NCBI GenBank assembly: GCA_001915545.1
Contig: MNQS01000204.1
Location: 1 to 15,050, forward strand
Length of the DNA stretch: 15,050 bases
Reading direction: 5' to 3'
From: Bacteroides sp. 43_108
GTDB lineage: Bacteria > Bacteroidota > Bacteroidia > Bacteroidales > Bacteroidaceae
A program made the position numbers and the translations under genes. Numbering within the stretch: position 1 is the first letter of the stretch; each line of letters opens with the position of its first letter. Positions 7,030 through 15,016 of this stretch are shown one piece after another. The notes beneath the pieces are model-generated. The model had not been told where the DNA came from, ran no database searches, and worked only from the letters and a program-made list of their open reading frames with translations.

Positions 7030-8355
7030 ATGATTTTTTTTCTTCTTTCATATTCCTGTGTCATCATCCATTTGTTTCTATGTTATAGAAACCTTGCTTA
7101 TGGATGCGCTTTTATGATATTTATTCATCAGGTATTTCCTACAGTATTTCGTTTAGGAAATGTAAGTATGAATACTGCCATGATTGCTGTTTTGGCCGTA
7201 TTTGTTGTGATTCGTAATTATAGAAAAATGGCAAAGCTCCCAACGAGATATACATATATGTTAAAAAGGTTGGCTTTTCCGCTAATTTGTTTAGCTGCGT
7301 TAGCACCTCTTTCATTTAAACTACAATTTAATTCATGGCTACAATTTGTTGTAACGGATCTATTGCCGGGGTTTCTTATATTGTTATCAATACGTTCTTT
7401 ACGAGATTTCAAGGTGGTGTTGTACACTCTCTTAGGATCGTACATTCTGATTGGTATCTATGGAATCCTCACCTATGTATGGCATATGAATCCTATATTC
7501 ACTTTGTTCAATATTTATTATGGAGAACTTCAGGACAACTATACAGGGAGTGGTGAAGAAATAATACGTGGAGCCCTTACGGGAGCAGCCTCCGGAAATA
7601 CCTCTGGTCCTTTACCTTGGGGACAATCTTCGTTGGTAGTTCTTTTTGCTGCATGCTTCTTACCTCGGGGATACAAGAATGGATGGTTGGCCAATAGCAT
7701 AATTATTTTGTCGACTCTCAATTGTTTTTTATGTGGTAAACGTTCTGTGATATTACCAATGATTCTGGTTATTGGATACTATATATTTACACGTTATTTA
7801 CAATCTACTAAGGGAAGAATTAAGTTTGTTATGGGTACATGTATGGCGTGCTTGTTTATGGCTTACTTTGTTCCTGATAATGGATATATGAAGAACATTA
7901 AAACATCGCTGTTTTTTTGGGACGACAGACTGGCTGAGAAAAATGATGTAAAAGGAAGTAGCAAAGATATGCGGATGGAGCAATTTATGTACGTACATGC
8001 TATGGTACAAGGCAGTCCGTTTTGCGGTTTAGGTTTAGGCTATCCATCTTATTATTCATCTCGTAAGGGACAGCATCCTGTAATGTTGGGATTTGAAAGC
8101 ATCTATTTTAGTGTACTTGTTCAGTCAGGTTTTATAGGTTTGGTAATCTGGTTCCTATTCTTTTATAGATGCTATGTATATACAAAAAAGGCTTATTTTT
8201 ACTCTTTAGATGGAATAATGGTTCATGGTGCTTATTTGCTGTCTTTGTTACTGACAGGCCTCCAGGCCTCTCTCTTTATTTATGTTGTTTATGTCTGTCT
8301 GATGTTGAAAAGCAAAGAGACACCAATCTGCAATATACCACCATCAACTATATGA
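7030..8355 (+). CDS. wzy: Wzy-type O-antigen/capsule polymerase
   Basis: This 441-residue membrane protein has many hydrophobic segments and a large polar region at about residues 155-200 and 285-350, the layout of Wzy polymerases and WaaL ligases, which join lipid-linked glycans on the periplasmic side. Within the second loop, an Arg-rich stretch (SSKDMRMEQF, 310-319) is followed by GSPFCGLGLGY (328-338) and ESIYFSVLVQSGFIGL (356-371), recurring features of this superfamily. Next to a flippase in a capsule cluster, polymerase is more likely than ligase. Wzy sequences are highly divergent, so the call rests on topology, motif and context. A T8 run at 7034-7041 sits just inside the start. Confidence 0.82.
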   Translation: MIFFLLSYSCVIIHLFLCYRNLAYGCAFMIFIHQVFPTVFRLGNVSMNTAMIAVLAVFVVIRNYRKMAKLPTRYTYMLKRLAFPLICLAALAPLSFKLQFNSWLQFVVTDLLPGFLILLSIRSLRDFKVVLYTLLGSYILIGIYGILTYVWHMNPIFTLFNIYYGELQDNYTGSGEEIIRGALTGAASGNTSGPLPWGQSSLVVLFAACFLPRGYKNGWLANSIIILSTLNCFLCGKRSVILPMILVIGYYIFTRYLQSTKGRIKFVMGTCMACLFMAYFVPDNGYMKNIKTSLFFWDDRLAEKNDVKGSSKDMRMEQFMYVHAMVQGSPFCGLGLGYPSYYSSRKGQHPVMLGFESIYFSVLVQSGFIGLVIWFLFFYRCYVYTKKAYFYSLDGIMVHGAYLLSLLLTGLQASLFIYVVYVCLMLKSKETPICNIPPSTI

Positions 8356-8424
8356 TTAAATATGTTGGATTTTTTATAAATATTATCTTATTGACGATTA
8401 ATTGAAAAAATATCAAGAATCTAT

Positions 8425-9408
8425 ATGCGACTCTCCATCATCATTCCCGTCTATAAAGTAGAGAAATACATACGGGATACATTGCAAAGTATATATCGTC
8501 AGCAGTACGACGAGAACCTTTTTGAGGTGATTGTGATAAACGACGGTACACCCGATGATTCTATGCGTATAGTGGCTGAATTTACAAACAAGCATGCCAA
8601 TCTGCATATTATCAATCAAAAAAATCAAGGATTGAGCTGTGCCCGCAATGCGGGGTTGAAGATAGCCCAAGGTGAATATGTATGGTTTGTGGACAGCGAC
8701 GATACTGTGACTGAGGAAAGTATAGGGAAGGTCATTGAATGCATAGAGAGAAGTAAGGCGGATGTGATAGGTTTTAGCATACTCAAAGTCAGTGAAGCGA
8801 ATAGAGTGTCTGAAGTGGAATCAGCCATTTGGAACGAACATTGTCGTTTCTCATCTAACCAAATTGTCTGTGACAAAAGCATTTTATTCTCACTTCATAC
8901 GGGTGCTGCCGTTCGCTATGTTTACAGACGGGCTTTCCTTCAAATGAATCATCTTCGTTTTTATCCCGGCATCCTCTACGAGGACCAAGAATTTCTTCCT
9001 CGCGTATTCAGCTTAGCCAATAGCTTTTACATTTCTTCATTCATTTCCTATCGCTATCTTTTGCGCTCATCAGGCTCTATCATGTCGCAGTTCTCGTTGC
9101 GCTCATTACGTGATACGCTCACCATTGTGCGTAGCTATGAGACATGGCTGCAGGAAGAGATAAAAGGAAAATCAGCCTTGATAAATGCTTATATCAATGG
9201 GTGCATCTTTAATCATACTTACTGGTTGTTGTCGTTTAAGGCTGTTACCTTTCGGGACGAACAGAAAGAATTTATGCGCGACCATTATGTTGAAATACGG
9301 AGGAAGTGTCTGACAGCAGGGTGGAAGTCGCTAAAAGGAAATTTCAGACTGACGCGTGCGGTCCGCCTCCTGATGGTATTCCTCATTCCACATCACCTCA
9401 TAAAATAG
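8425..9408 (+). CDS. Family 2 glycosyltransferase
   Basis: This 327-residue protein has a GT-A fold opening (MRLSIIIPVYKVEKYI), the nucleotide-binding Asp in VINDGTPDDS (Asp40), the conserved NQGLSCARNAGL (68-78) and the metal-binding DSDD at 90-93. It should add one sugar from a nucleotide donor to the lipid-linked repeat unit at the cytoplasmic face. The C-terminal half, variable in the family, sets acceptor choice and gives no clue to the sugar. It begins 69 bases after wzy and is visibly GC-richer than the flippase and polymerase genes, suggesting a different origin. Confidence 0.92.
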   Translation: MRLSIIIPVYKVEKYIRDTLQSIYRQQYDENLFEVIVINDGTPDDSMRIVAEFTNKHANLHIINQKNQGLSCARNAGLKIAQGEYVWFVDSDDTVTEESIGKVIECIERSKADVIGFSILKVSEANRVSEVESAIWNEHCRFSSNQIVCDKSILFSLHTGAAVRYVYRRAFLQMNHLRFYPGILYEDQEFLPRVFSLANSFYISSFISYRYLLRSSGSIMSQFSLRSLRDTLTIVRSYETWLQEEIKGKSALINAYINGCIFNHTYWLLSFKAVTFRDEQKEFMRDHYVEIRRKCLTAGWKSLKGNFRLTRAVRLLMVFLIPHHLIK

Positions 9409-9442
9409 ATAAACTTAAATTATTAATTATACATTCAAGTAA

Positions 9443-10102
9443 ATGAAAAGATTTTTATTACTTCTTCTCTTGGCGTTTGCCATGTGGGAACTGCAAGCGC
9501 AAATTCCCTACTTTGCCAGTACGGCCGGTGATGGGAAACTCTATGGATACACTTCACTGAAACTACGTCCTGGTATCAATACACAAGAGACTTATACCAC
9601 ATTCCAATACGGCATTGGAAATTCCGTAGCTTTGGGTACGGATATCTATACAGGAGTAGGTTCAAATTATATGGGATTCCTGGCCCGTTATGGTGTGTCA
9701 CTGAGTAAATGGTTCAATGTTGGTGCACAGTTTACTCCATCGTTTAATTTAAGCCATAACTTTGAGTTTGGTTATCTCACTTCTGCGCTCTATCTTAACG
9801 GTAACATCAGCCGTGACGGCTCGTGGTTCTGGTGCGCTAATACATGGTGGGGCGTGAATAGTGGAAGCAATGTGAAGAATACGATAGACCAATGGCTTTA
9901 TGTAGGTCATACTTGCAAGTTGCGTAATGGTGATAGCTTGACCCCGATGCTTGGTACACTTTATTCGTGGAAGTTCAATCAGGATGCCGATGGGGCTGCC
10001 GGATTCTACTATACGCATGGGGGATACAATTTTTATCTGTGGGGTAATGACTTCCTAAAAGACAATCCGAGATTTGTCGTGGGAGTGGATTTTAAATTTT
10101 AA
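9443..10102 (+). CDS. Secreted, probable outer-membrane beta-barrel protein, function unknown
   Basis: This 219-residue protein has a clear signal peptide: MKR, a Leu-rich core, and a likely signal peptidase I site after LQA (residue 19). There is no lipobox Cys. The mature part alternates polar and aromatic residues in short strands (for example YGYTSLKLRP, SALYLNG, WFWCANTWWG) and ends in Phe (VGVDFKF), the usual C-terminal signal for barrel insertion by BAM. About 200 residues would allow an 8- to 10-strand barrel. I recognise no characterised family. It has no Wza-like or SusC/D features, so it is not an obvious exporter. It lies directly before the BCCT transporter and could be its outer-membrane pore or a surface tailoring factor; that is speculation. 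Confidence 0.7.
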   Translation: MKRFLLLLLLAFAMWELQAQIPYFASTAGDGKLYGYTSLKLRPGINTQETYTTFQYGIGNSVALGTDIYTGVGSNYMGFLARYGVSLSKWFNVGAQFTPSFNLSHNFEFGYLTSALYLNGNISRDGSWFWCANTWWGVNSGSNVKNTIDQWLYVGHTCKLRNGDSLTPMLGTLYSWKFNQDADGAAGFYYTHGGYNFYLWGNDFLKDNPRFVVGVDFKF

Positions 10103-10137
10103 GTAATCAGAGTACAATAATTAAACTTTATTTTAAA

Positions 10138-11607
10138 ATGCATAAATTCACTTTGTTGCTCAAGAAGGAAAGCAGGTCGATCATTGCTTTTGCGATTTTG
10201 TCGGCAATCCTTGTCACTCTATTACTCCTTGACTTTGATAAGAACTTATTTTCTGAGATATTTCATGATATCTGCGTATATACCCGTGAGTTTGTAGGGT
10301 ATTCTACGGTCTTTTGTATCCTGGTATTACTTTTCCTGATTTTTTCTCGATATGGAAACATTCGGTTGGGTGGGGAGAAGGCCAAACCAGAATATAGTAA
10401 TTTTTCTTGGTTCTCGTGTTTGGTCATGGCAGGGATGGGCATTGGTCTGATTTTCTATAGTCAGGAGCCGTTGTACCATTTGTTTAATAATCCTTATGTT
10501 GGAAACGTATCTGGAACGCCTGAGGAAATAGCCTATTCGTTAACATTATATGATTGGACGTTTAATGTTTGGGCTTTATATGGTTTGCTCAGTATCATTA
10601 TCGGCTATTTATACTATAATAAAGGGCGTGCGCTTAAACTTAGTTCCATTTTCCCCGGACGCACCCAAGAGTGGTTTAAGAACTTGATTGATGTTTTGAT
10701 GGCACTGGGTATTGTAGCGGGCCTTACTACATCGTTGGGTTTAGGTGTATCACAGCTTAAAAGTGGTATCGATTATGTCTTCATGACAAATGTCAATCCT
10801 TATTTATTAATGCTTATTGTTGGTCTGGTGGCTACTTGGTCGGTCAATTCGGGCCTTAAACGGGGGGTAAAGTGGTTGTCGAATCTTTCTTCAATATTGG
10901 TCTTTATATTGCTGGTTGTTATTTCTGTATTGGCTTATATGAATTTGAATGTTTCCAATACTATCGGTTACACTTTAAACGGAATTGGTAATTTTATTAG
11001 AAACTATATACATTACAATGATTATGCGAATACTGCCTCTGATGATTGGGCAGCAGGATGGGCAGTGTTTTATCAGTTATGGTATGCTGCTTGGACAGCT
11101 TTTGTTGCCGTATTTGTGGCAAAAATTTCAAAAGGCCGCACTATACGCGAATGTGCATGGGGAGTAGTTCTGTTTCCGGCTGTGTTTGAAGCGGTATGGT
11201 TCGGTATATTCGGTAGTGCGGGGTTGCCTGTAAAAGAACAGCTCTATGCTGCAATGCAAGATAATCTTCCCCAATCTGTTTTTTTCTTTTTACACCAACT
11301 GGCAAGTGGAGGAGGATATGTGGCTTTATCGGTATTGGTCATGGTAGTGATTTGTTTTTTCTTCATCACATCCTCCGATTCAAGTTCATATGTTGTAGCG
11401 ACTATTCTTTCGGATGACAAAGAAGTGCGTTCTTTTAATAAAATAGCGTGGAGTTTAATACAGTGTGTGGCAGCTATGATTCTGTTTTATTGTGGAGGGC
11501 TTGCTCTCATACAGTCTGCGTCTGTTGTTTTGGGTTTGCTCGTTTTGGCAATCATCATTTTAGGTACAATCGTCTTTTTATATATATTGATCAGAGATGA
11601 AAAATAA
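10138..11607 (+). CDS. BCCT-family transporter (divergent)
   Basis: This 489-residue inner-membrane protein has about 12 membrane segments and the BCCT signatures: the glycine-rich AGMGIGLIFYSQEP (98-111), KISKGRTIRE (329-338) after the substrate helix, and ITSSDSSSY (410-418). BCCT carriers take up betaine, choline, carnitine or similar zwitterions. The substrate helix, normally close to FYWAWWISWSPF, reads FYQLWYAAWTAF (311-322): two box tryptophans are kept (W315, W319), one is Tyr316, another is Gln313, and the Ser-Pro pair is Thr-Ala. The substrate may therefore not be plain betaine. The long N- and C-terminal osmosensing tails of BetP are missing. Its end overlaps the ATP-grasp start by 11 bases, so the two are probably co-translated and functionally linked. 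Confidence 0.88.
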   Translation: MHKFTLLLKKESRSIIAFAILSAILVTLLLLDFDKNLFSEIFHDICVYTREFVGYSTVFCILVLLFLIFSRYGNIRLGGEKAKPEYSNFSWFSCLVMAGMGIGLIFYSQEPLYHLFNNPYVGNVSGTPEEIAYSLTLYDWTFNVWALYGLLSIIIGYLYYNKGRALKLSSIFPGRTQEWFKNLIDVLMALGIVAGLTTSLGLGVSQLKSGIDYVFMTNVNPYLLMLIVGLVATWSVNSGLKRGVKWLSNLSSILVFILLVVISVLAYMNLNVSNTIGYTLNGIGNFIRNYIHYNDYANTASDDWAAGWAVFYQLWYAAWTAFVAVFVAKISKGRTIRECAWGVVLFPAVFEAVWFGIFGSAGLPVKEQLYAAMQDNLPQSVFFFLHQLASGGGYVALSVLVMVVICFFFITSSDSSSYVVATILSDDKEVRSFNKIAWSLIQCVAAMILFYCGGLALIQSASVVLGLLVLAIIILGTIVFLYILIRDEK

Positions 11608-12760
11608 TTTTTATAAGCCTTTATTAAAACACAAGTTTGTTGTTTACGGTGGAGATCATGCAAACCCGTTAGGTATGGTCCGTTCGCTTGGAGAAATGGG
11701 AATAGCTGTTGATGTTGTATTGGTTGGTGAGCATCCGTCGCTTATTCCGGCCTCTAAATATCCTAATAAAATATACTATGTTGCAACTAATGAAGAAGGG
11801 TTGGACATCATTGTAAAGAACTATTGGTCTGAGCCTGAAAAAGTTTTTATATTGACAGGAAGTGATGATACTACAGCACTGCTTAATGAACATTATGATA
11901 GGTTGAAAGAGCATTTCTTCTTTTATAATTGTGGCGAGCAAGGCCGCATGAAACAAATGATGCAGAAGGCAGAGCAAATTAAGATTGCGCAAGAGTGTGG
12001 GGTTAGAATCGCTGAATCTGAAATTGTAAAAGTAGGTCAACTCCCCACCAAGGTAAAATATCCTTTGATTACCAAAGCTGTCAATTCATTAGTGGATGGG
12101 TGGAAGAAAAATGTTTTTATCTGTCATAATGAAGCAGAACTTAGAGATGCCTATAAGTATATGGATGAAAGTGAAATCATGCTACAGGAATACATTCATA
12201 AAAAAAATGAATTGTGTATTGATGGCATTACGGTAAATAGCCATGAACCTGTTTATCTTCCTATCGGAGCTTATTATCATAGACTTTTTGATGATAGTTA
12301 CGGGCTTTACTATTATTATACACAATTGGATAATCCTGATTTGGTTGAGAAGATAGACAAGATGCTCAAAAAGAGCCGGTATATCGGAATTTTCTGTGTG
12401 GAATTTCTGGTTGATAAAAATGATAATCTTTATTTTTTGGAAATCAATTATAGAAATTCAGGTTGGAGTCATGCCATGACACGTGCCGGATATAATGTGG
12501 TTTATGCTTGGTGTAAGGCTATGTTGGCAAAAAGATTGGATACTACGGACATTGATATTCCTAAGCTCCCTTATTCTTGCATGGTAGAAGATAGTGAGTT
12601 CCGTTCCAATGTGTGCAGAGGTCGTGTGTCATTGTGGCAATTTTTGAAGGATGTGAAGCATTGTGATTATTTCACTTATTGGGATAAGCGTGATAACGGA
12701 CCATTTTGGGCAATCATGCGACGGATGTTCAAACGGGCACTCAAAAAGATTTTCAACTGA
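11597..12760 (+). CDS. ATP-grasp carboxylate-amine/thiol ligase
   Basis: This 387-residue protein has an N-terminal Rossmann-like pre-ATP domain (FVVYGGDHANPLGMVRSLG, 14-32), then the ATP-grasp core: Lys160 in PLITK, the adenine-contact strand MLQEYI (195-200), and the Mg-binding pair Glu269 (VEF) and Glu282/Asn284 (LEINYR). Such enzymes form an acyl-phosphate on a carboxylate and join it to an amine. In capsule clusters they are candidates for amidating uronic acids or attaching amino acids. Substrates cannot be read from sequence. The start overlaps the BCCT gene by 11 bases, which makes an imported compound the likely substrate. The C-terminal ~60 residues are basic. Confidence 0.85.
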   Translation: MKNNFYKPLLKHKFVVYGGDHANPLGMVRSLGEMGIAVDVVLVGEHPSLIPASKYPNKIYYVATNEEGLDIIVKNYWSEPEKVFILTGSDDTTALLNEHYDRLKEHFFFYNCGEQGRMKQMMQKAEQIKIAQECGVRIAESEIVKVGQLPTKVKYPLITKAVNSLVDGWKKNVFICHNEAELRDAYKYMDESEIMLQEYIHKKNELCIDGITVNSHEPVYLPIGAYYHRLFDDSYGLYYYYTQLDNPDLVEKIDKMLKKSRYIGIFCVEFLVDKNDNLYFLEINYRNSGWSHAMTRAGYNVVYAWCKAMLAKRLDTTDIDIPKLPYSCMVEDSEFRSNVCRGRVSLWQFLKDVKHCDYFTYWDKRDNGPFWAIMRRMFKRALKKIFN

Positions 12761-12761
12761 T

Positions 12762-13646
12762 ATGAACATATTAAAGAAAACTTACCGAAAACTCACAAGC
12801 CGGAAATACAACATCGGATTCGTGGAGAATACATTGGAGGGAATCCTTCAAGGTGAGCCGTACCGGATAAAATGGATGAAGCATGGGTATGCCGACCGGT
12901 GGTTTGCCGACCCTTTCATCTTAGATGTCTGTGGAAACGAAGCTCAAGTGCTTGTAGAGGAATTCTATGACCTCATTGAACGGGGTAGAATAGCCAAACT
13001 GCTTATCGACCTTGATACGATGCAGCTTATCAACACTACACCGGTGCTCGAATTGAACACTCATTTGAGCTTTCCGGCTATCCTGCGTCGCGAAGGGCAT
13101 ATCTATATCTATCCGGAAAACTATGCCGGAGGCGGACTCAATCTTTATGAATATCTGCCGGAAAGTAATGAATGTAAAAAGATAAAGCATCTTTCTGATG
13201 AGCTAGTCACTGATGCGGTCTATACCGAACTGTTTGGCGAACCTTTAATATTCTCTACTTGCGAACCCGATGCCAATGGAGCGGTATTAGGCGTATATCA
13301 ACAAAATAAGTCAACAGGAATGTATCAATTGGTACAGGAGTGTAAGTTTGGTGAGCCGATAGCCCGTAATGCAGGTGCCTGGTTTACGTACAGAGGAGAG
13401 ATTTATCGTCCCGCACAGGATTCTGCGGTGCGCTATGGGCATAAGCTGGTCATCCAGCGGGTGCGTCGTGAGGCAGATGGCTGTTTCAGTTTCAGGGAAG
13501 TGCGCCGCGATACTTCCCCTCTAAAAGGGATGGAACTGGGATTTCATACCTTCAATATGTATGAAAATCATATTGTTGTAGATTGTCAGGGTTATCGGAA
13601 TCCGCACATCGGTCCGGCTCTTGATAATATCCGTCATTCATTCTAA
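12762..13646 (+). CDS. GINT1 N-terminal-like beta-propeller protein
   Basis: This 294-residue protein starts at the ATG at 12762, one base after the ATP-grasp stop; an in-frame start at 12663 would add 33 non-conserved residues inside the ligase gene and is rejected. It has the series RWFADPF (46-52), EEFYD (66-70), FPAILR (104-109), RPAQDS (216-221) and GFHTFN (260-265), which resembles the N-terminal domain of glucosamine inositolphosphorylceramide transferase 1-like proteins, a five-bladed propeller related in outline to GH43/GH32 folds. The plant protein has a C-terminal glycosyltransferase domain; this one does not. Stand-alone versions are common in bacterial polysaccharide loci, but the reaction is not known to me. 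It is probably cytosolic because no signal peptide is visible. Confidence 0.7.
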   Translation: MNILKKTYRKLTSRKYNIGFVENTLEGILQGEPYRIKWMKHGYADRWFADPFILDVCGNEAQVLVEEFYDLIERGRIAKLLIDLDTMQLINTTPVLELNTHLSFPAILRREGHIYIYPENYAGGGLNLYEYLPESNECKKIKHLSDELVTDAVYTELFGEPLIFSTCEPDANGAVLGVYQQNKSTGMYQLVQECKFGEPIARNAGAWFTYRGEIYRPAQDSAVRYGHKLVIQRVRREADGCFSFREVRRDTSPLKGMELGFHTFNMYENHIVVDCQGYRNPHIGPALDNIRHSF

Positions 13647-13662
13647 CACTTTTTATATTGTT

Positions 13663-14787
13663 ATGAAAGTAACCCATATCTTCTGGAGCCTCGGCTTCGG
13701 TGGCATCGAGACCATGCTTGTCAATATTGCCAATGCACAGGCGGAAGCAGGATCTGAGGTAAGTGTTCTTATCATCAATGAGCTTTATGAGCAATCATTG
13801 GTCAATTCGTTGGATAAAAGAGTAAATCTTGTTTTTCTGAACCGAAAAAAGGGGGCGATAACTCCTTGGTTTATTGTAAGACTGAATCGGATTTTGGAAA
13901 GGAGCAAACCTGATGTAATTCATTTACATCGTTCGGATTTGTATCATTTTGTTTGGGGCAAAAAATTGAAAAGCAAAGTGTGTATCACGCTTCATGCCCT
14001 GTCCAAAGGTTTGGTAAGGCGTGAAGGGGTAATGCACATCGTATGGCGGAAAATCAAGAAACGTTCTGTTTTGTATAGTAATGTGGTTGATATGGATCGC
14101 ATTCCCCATGTGTTTACTATTAGCGAGGTGGTTCAGAAAACTTTGTATGATAATTATGGTGTGGAGAGCACGGTGGTATGCAATGGTATCGTGACCTCAT
14201 GTTTTGTCTCACGCCCTAAGACCATGCCTAAAGGTCAGTTGCGCGTCGTCATGGTGAGTCGTCTGGAACACGATAAGAAGGGGCAGGATTTGCTCATCCG
14301 TGCAGCGGCAGCGTTGCAAGGAACTGTTACGGTGGACTTTATCGGTATCGGCTCCAGCATGGAATATCTAAAGCAGCTCACTGCCGAATTGCATGCTGAA
14401 ACGTATGTACATTTTCTTGGTAAGCAAACGCAAGACTACGTGGCGGCTCATCTGACTGATTATGACCTCTTTGTGCAGCCATCCCGTTGGGAAGGTTTCG
14501 GCCTGACAGTCGCGGAGGCTATGGCGGCAGGCGTACCTGTATTGGTAAGTGAAGGGCAGGGACCTGCCGAGGTGACACAAGGCAGCCGCTATGGCTGGCT
14601 TTTTGCCAATGGAGATGCCGACGACTTGCAGCGTCAGATAGTCTTTATCAAGGAAAATTATGGTGAAGCGATGACGAAAGCCGATGAAGCGAAGGACTAT
14701 GTGAGGAATACGTATGATGTGAGTGTCACGGCACGGGCCTACTTGCAGGAGTATGAGAAAATAGTCTGTGGGTGCCCCAAATCGTAA
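13663..14787 (+). CDS. Family 4 glycosyltransferase
   Basis: This 374-residue GT-B glycosyltransferase starts at the ATG at 13663; the in-frame TTG at 13621 lies inside the previous gene. The acceptor-side loop GFGGIE (11-16), the linker strand VVMVSRLEHDKKGQDLLI (195-212) and the donor-site EX7E motif EGFGLTVAE (277-285) identify the GT4 family (retaining enzymes). It should add a sugar from a nucleotide-sugar donor to the growing repeat unit at the inner membrane. GC content and style match the preceding propeller gene rather than the ATP-grasp gene. It is the last intact gene of the cluster. Confidence 0.92.
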   Translation: MKVTHIFWSLGFGGIETMLVNIANAQAEAGSEVSVLIINELYEQSLVNSLDKRVNLVFLNRKKGAITPWFIVRLNRILERSKPDVIHLHRSDLYHFVWGKKLKSKVCITLHALSKGLVRREGVMHIVWRKIKKRSVLYSNVVDMDRIPHVFTISEVVQKTLYDNYGVESTVVCNGIVTSCFVSRPKTMPKGQLRVVMVSRLEHDKKGQDLLIRAAAALQGTVTVDFIGIGSSMEYLKQLTAELHAETYVHFLGKQTQDYVAAHLTDYDLFVQPSRWEGFGLTVAEAMAAGVPVLVSEGQGPAEVTQGSRYGWLFANGDADDLQRQIVFIKENYGEAMTKADEAKDYVRNTYDVSVTARAYLQEYEKIVCGCPKS

Positions 14788-14794
14788 AAAGACA

Positions 14795-14951
14795 ATGCCG
14801 ATTAGGAATGCCCGAATGGGATTTGTTTCTTTGCATGAGTTAGGAATTGAGGTAGAAATTTATCAATAGGATGGAAACAACAAAATTCAATCAGGCTCGG
14901 CGGAACATTCTGCAGATGATATCTTATATAAAGACTCCGGAAGCATTGTAA
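14795..14951 (+). pseudogene. Two short remnant ORFs after the cluster
   Basis: A 24-codon frame (14795-14869, MPIRNARMGFVSLHELGIEV...) is followed one base later by a 26-codon frame (14871-14951, METTKFNQARRNILQMISYI..., ending KTPEAL). The second resembles the start of small Bacteroides proteins of about 70-80 residues (pattern N-x-x-Q-x-x-x-L-x-M-x-S-x-x-K-T-x-E-A-L) that sit in toxin-antitoxin-like pairs; I recall the pattern but not a family name. The stop directly after EAL suggests a truncated copy. Neither is likely to be functional. Confidence 0.35.
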
Positions 14952-14962
14952 AAATTAGAACA

Positions 14963-15002
14963 AAAGGCTAAGACAGAACGCCACTTGTCCGCCTTAGCCT
15001 TT
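14963..15002. terminator. Bidirectional terminator-like hairpin closing the cluster
   Basis: AAAGGCTAAG (14963-14972) pairs perfectly with CTTAGCCTTT (14993-15002), and GACA/TGTC extends pairing inside the loop. The stem lies 175 bases after the last gene and has A-rich sequence on its left and T residues on its right, so it could stop transcription from both sides. The T tract on the + strand is short. Its position fits the end of the polysaccharide operon facing a convergent gene. Confidence 0.6.
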
Positions 15003-15016
15003 CAATAAAAATAAAT

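Noticed and set aside
10138..11607. BCCT gene as the choline importer of a LicABCD phosphocholine system
   Set aside because: No choline kinase or LicC-type cytidylyltransferase is present, and the phosphonate genes give LicD a better donor.
12663..12761. Upstream start for the propeller gene
   Set aside because: The extra 33 residues lie wholly inside the ATP-grasp gene and look like out-of-frame translation; the ATG at 12762 fits the one-base spacing.
13621..13662. TTG start for the GT4 gene
   Set aside because: It overlaps the previous gene, and the ATG at 13663 begins exactly at the conserved MKVTHIFWSL strand.
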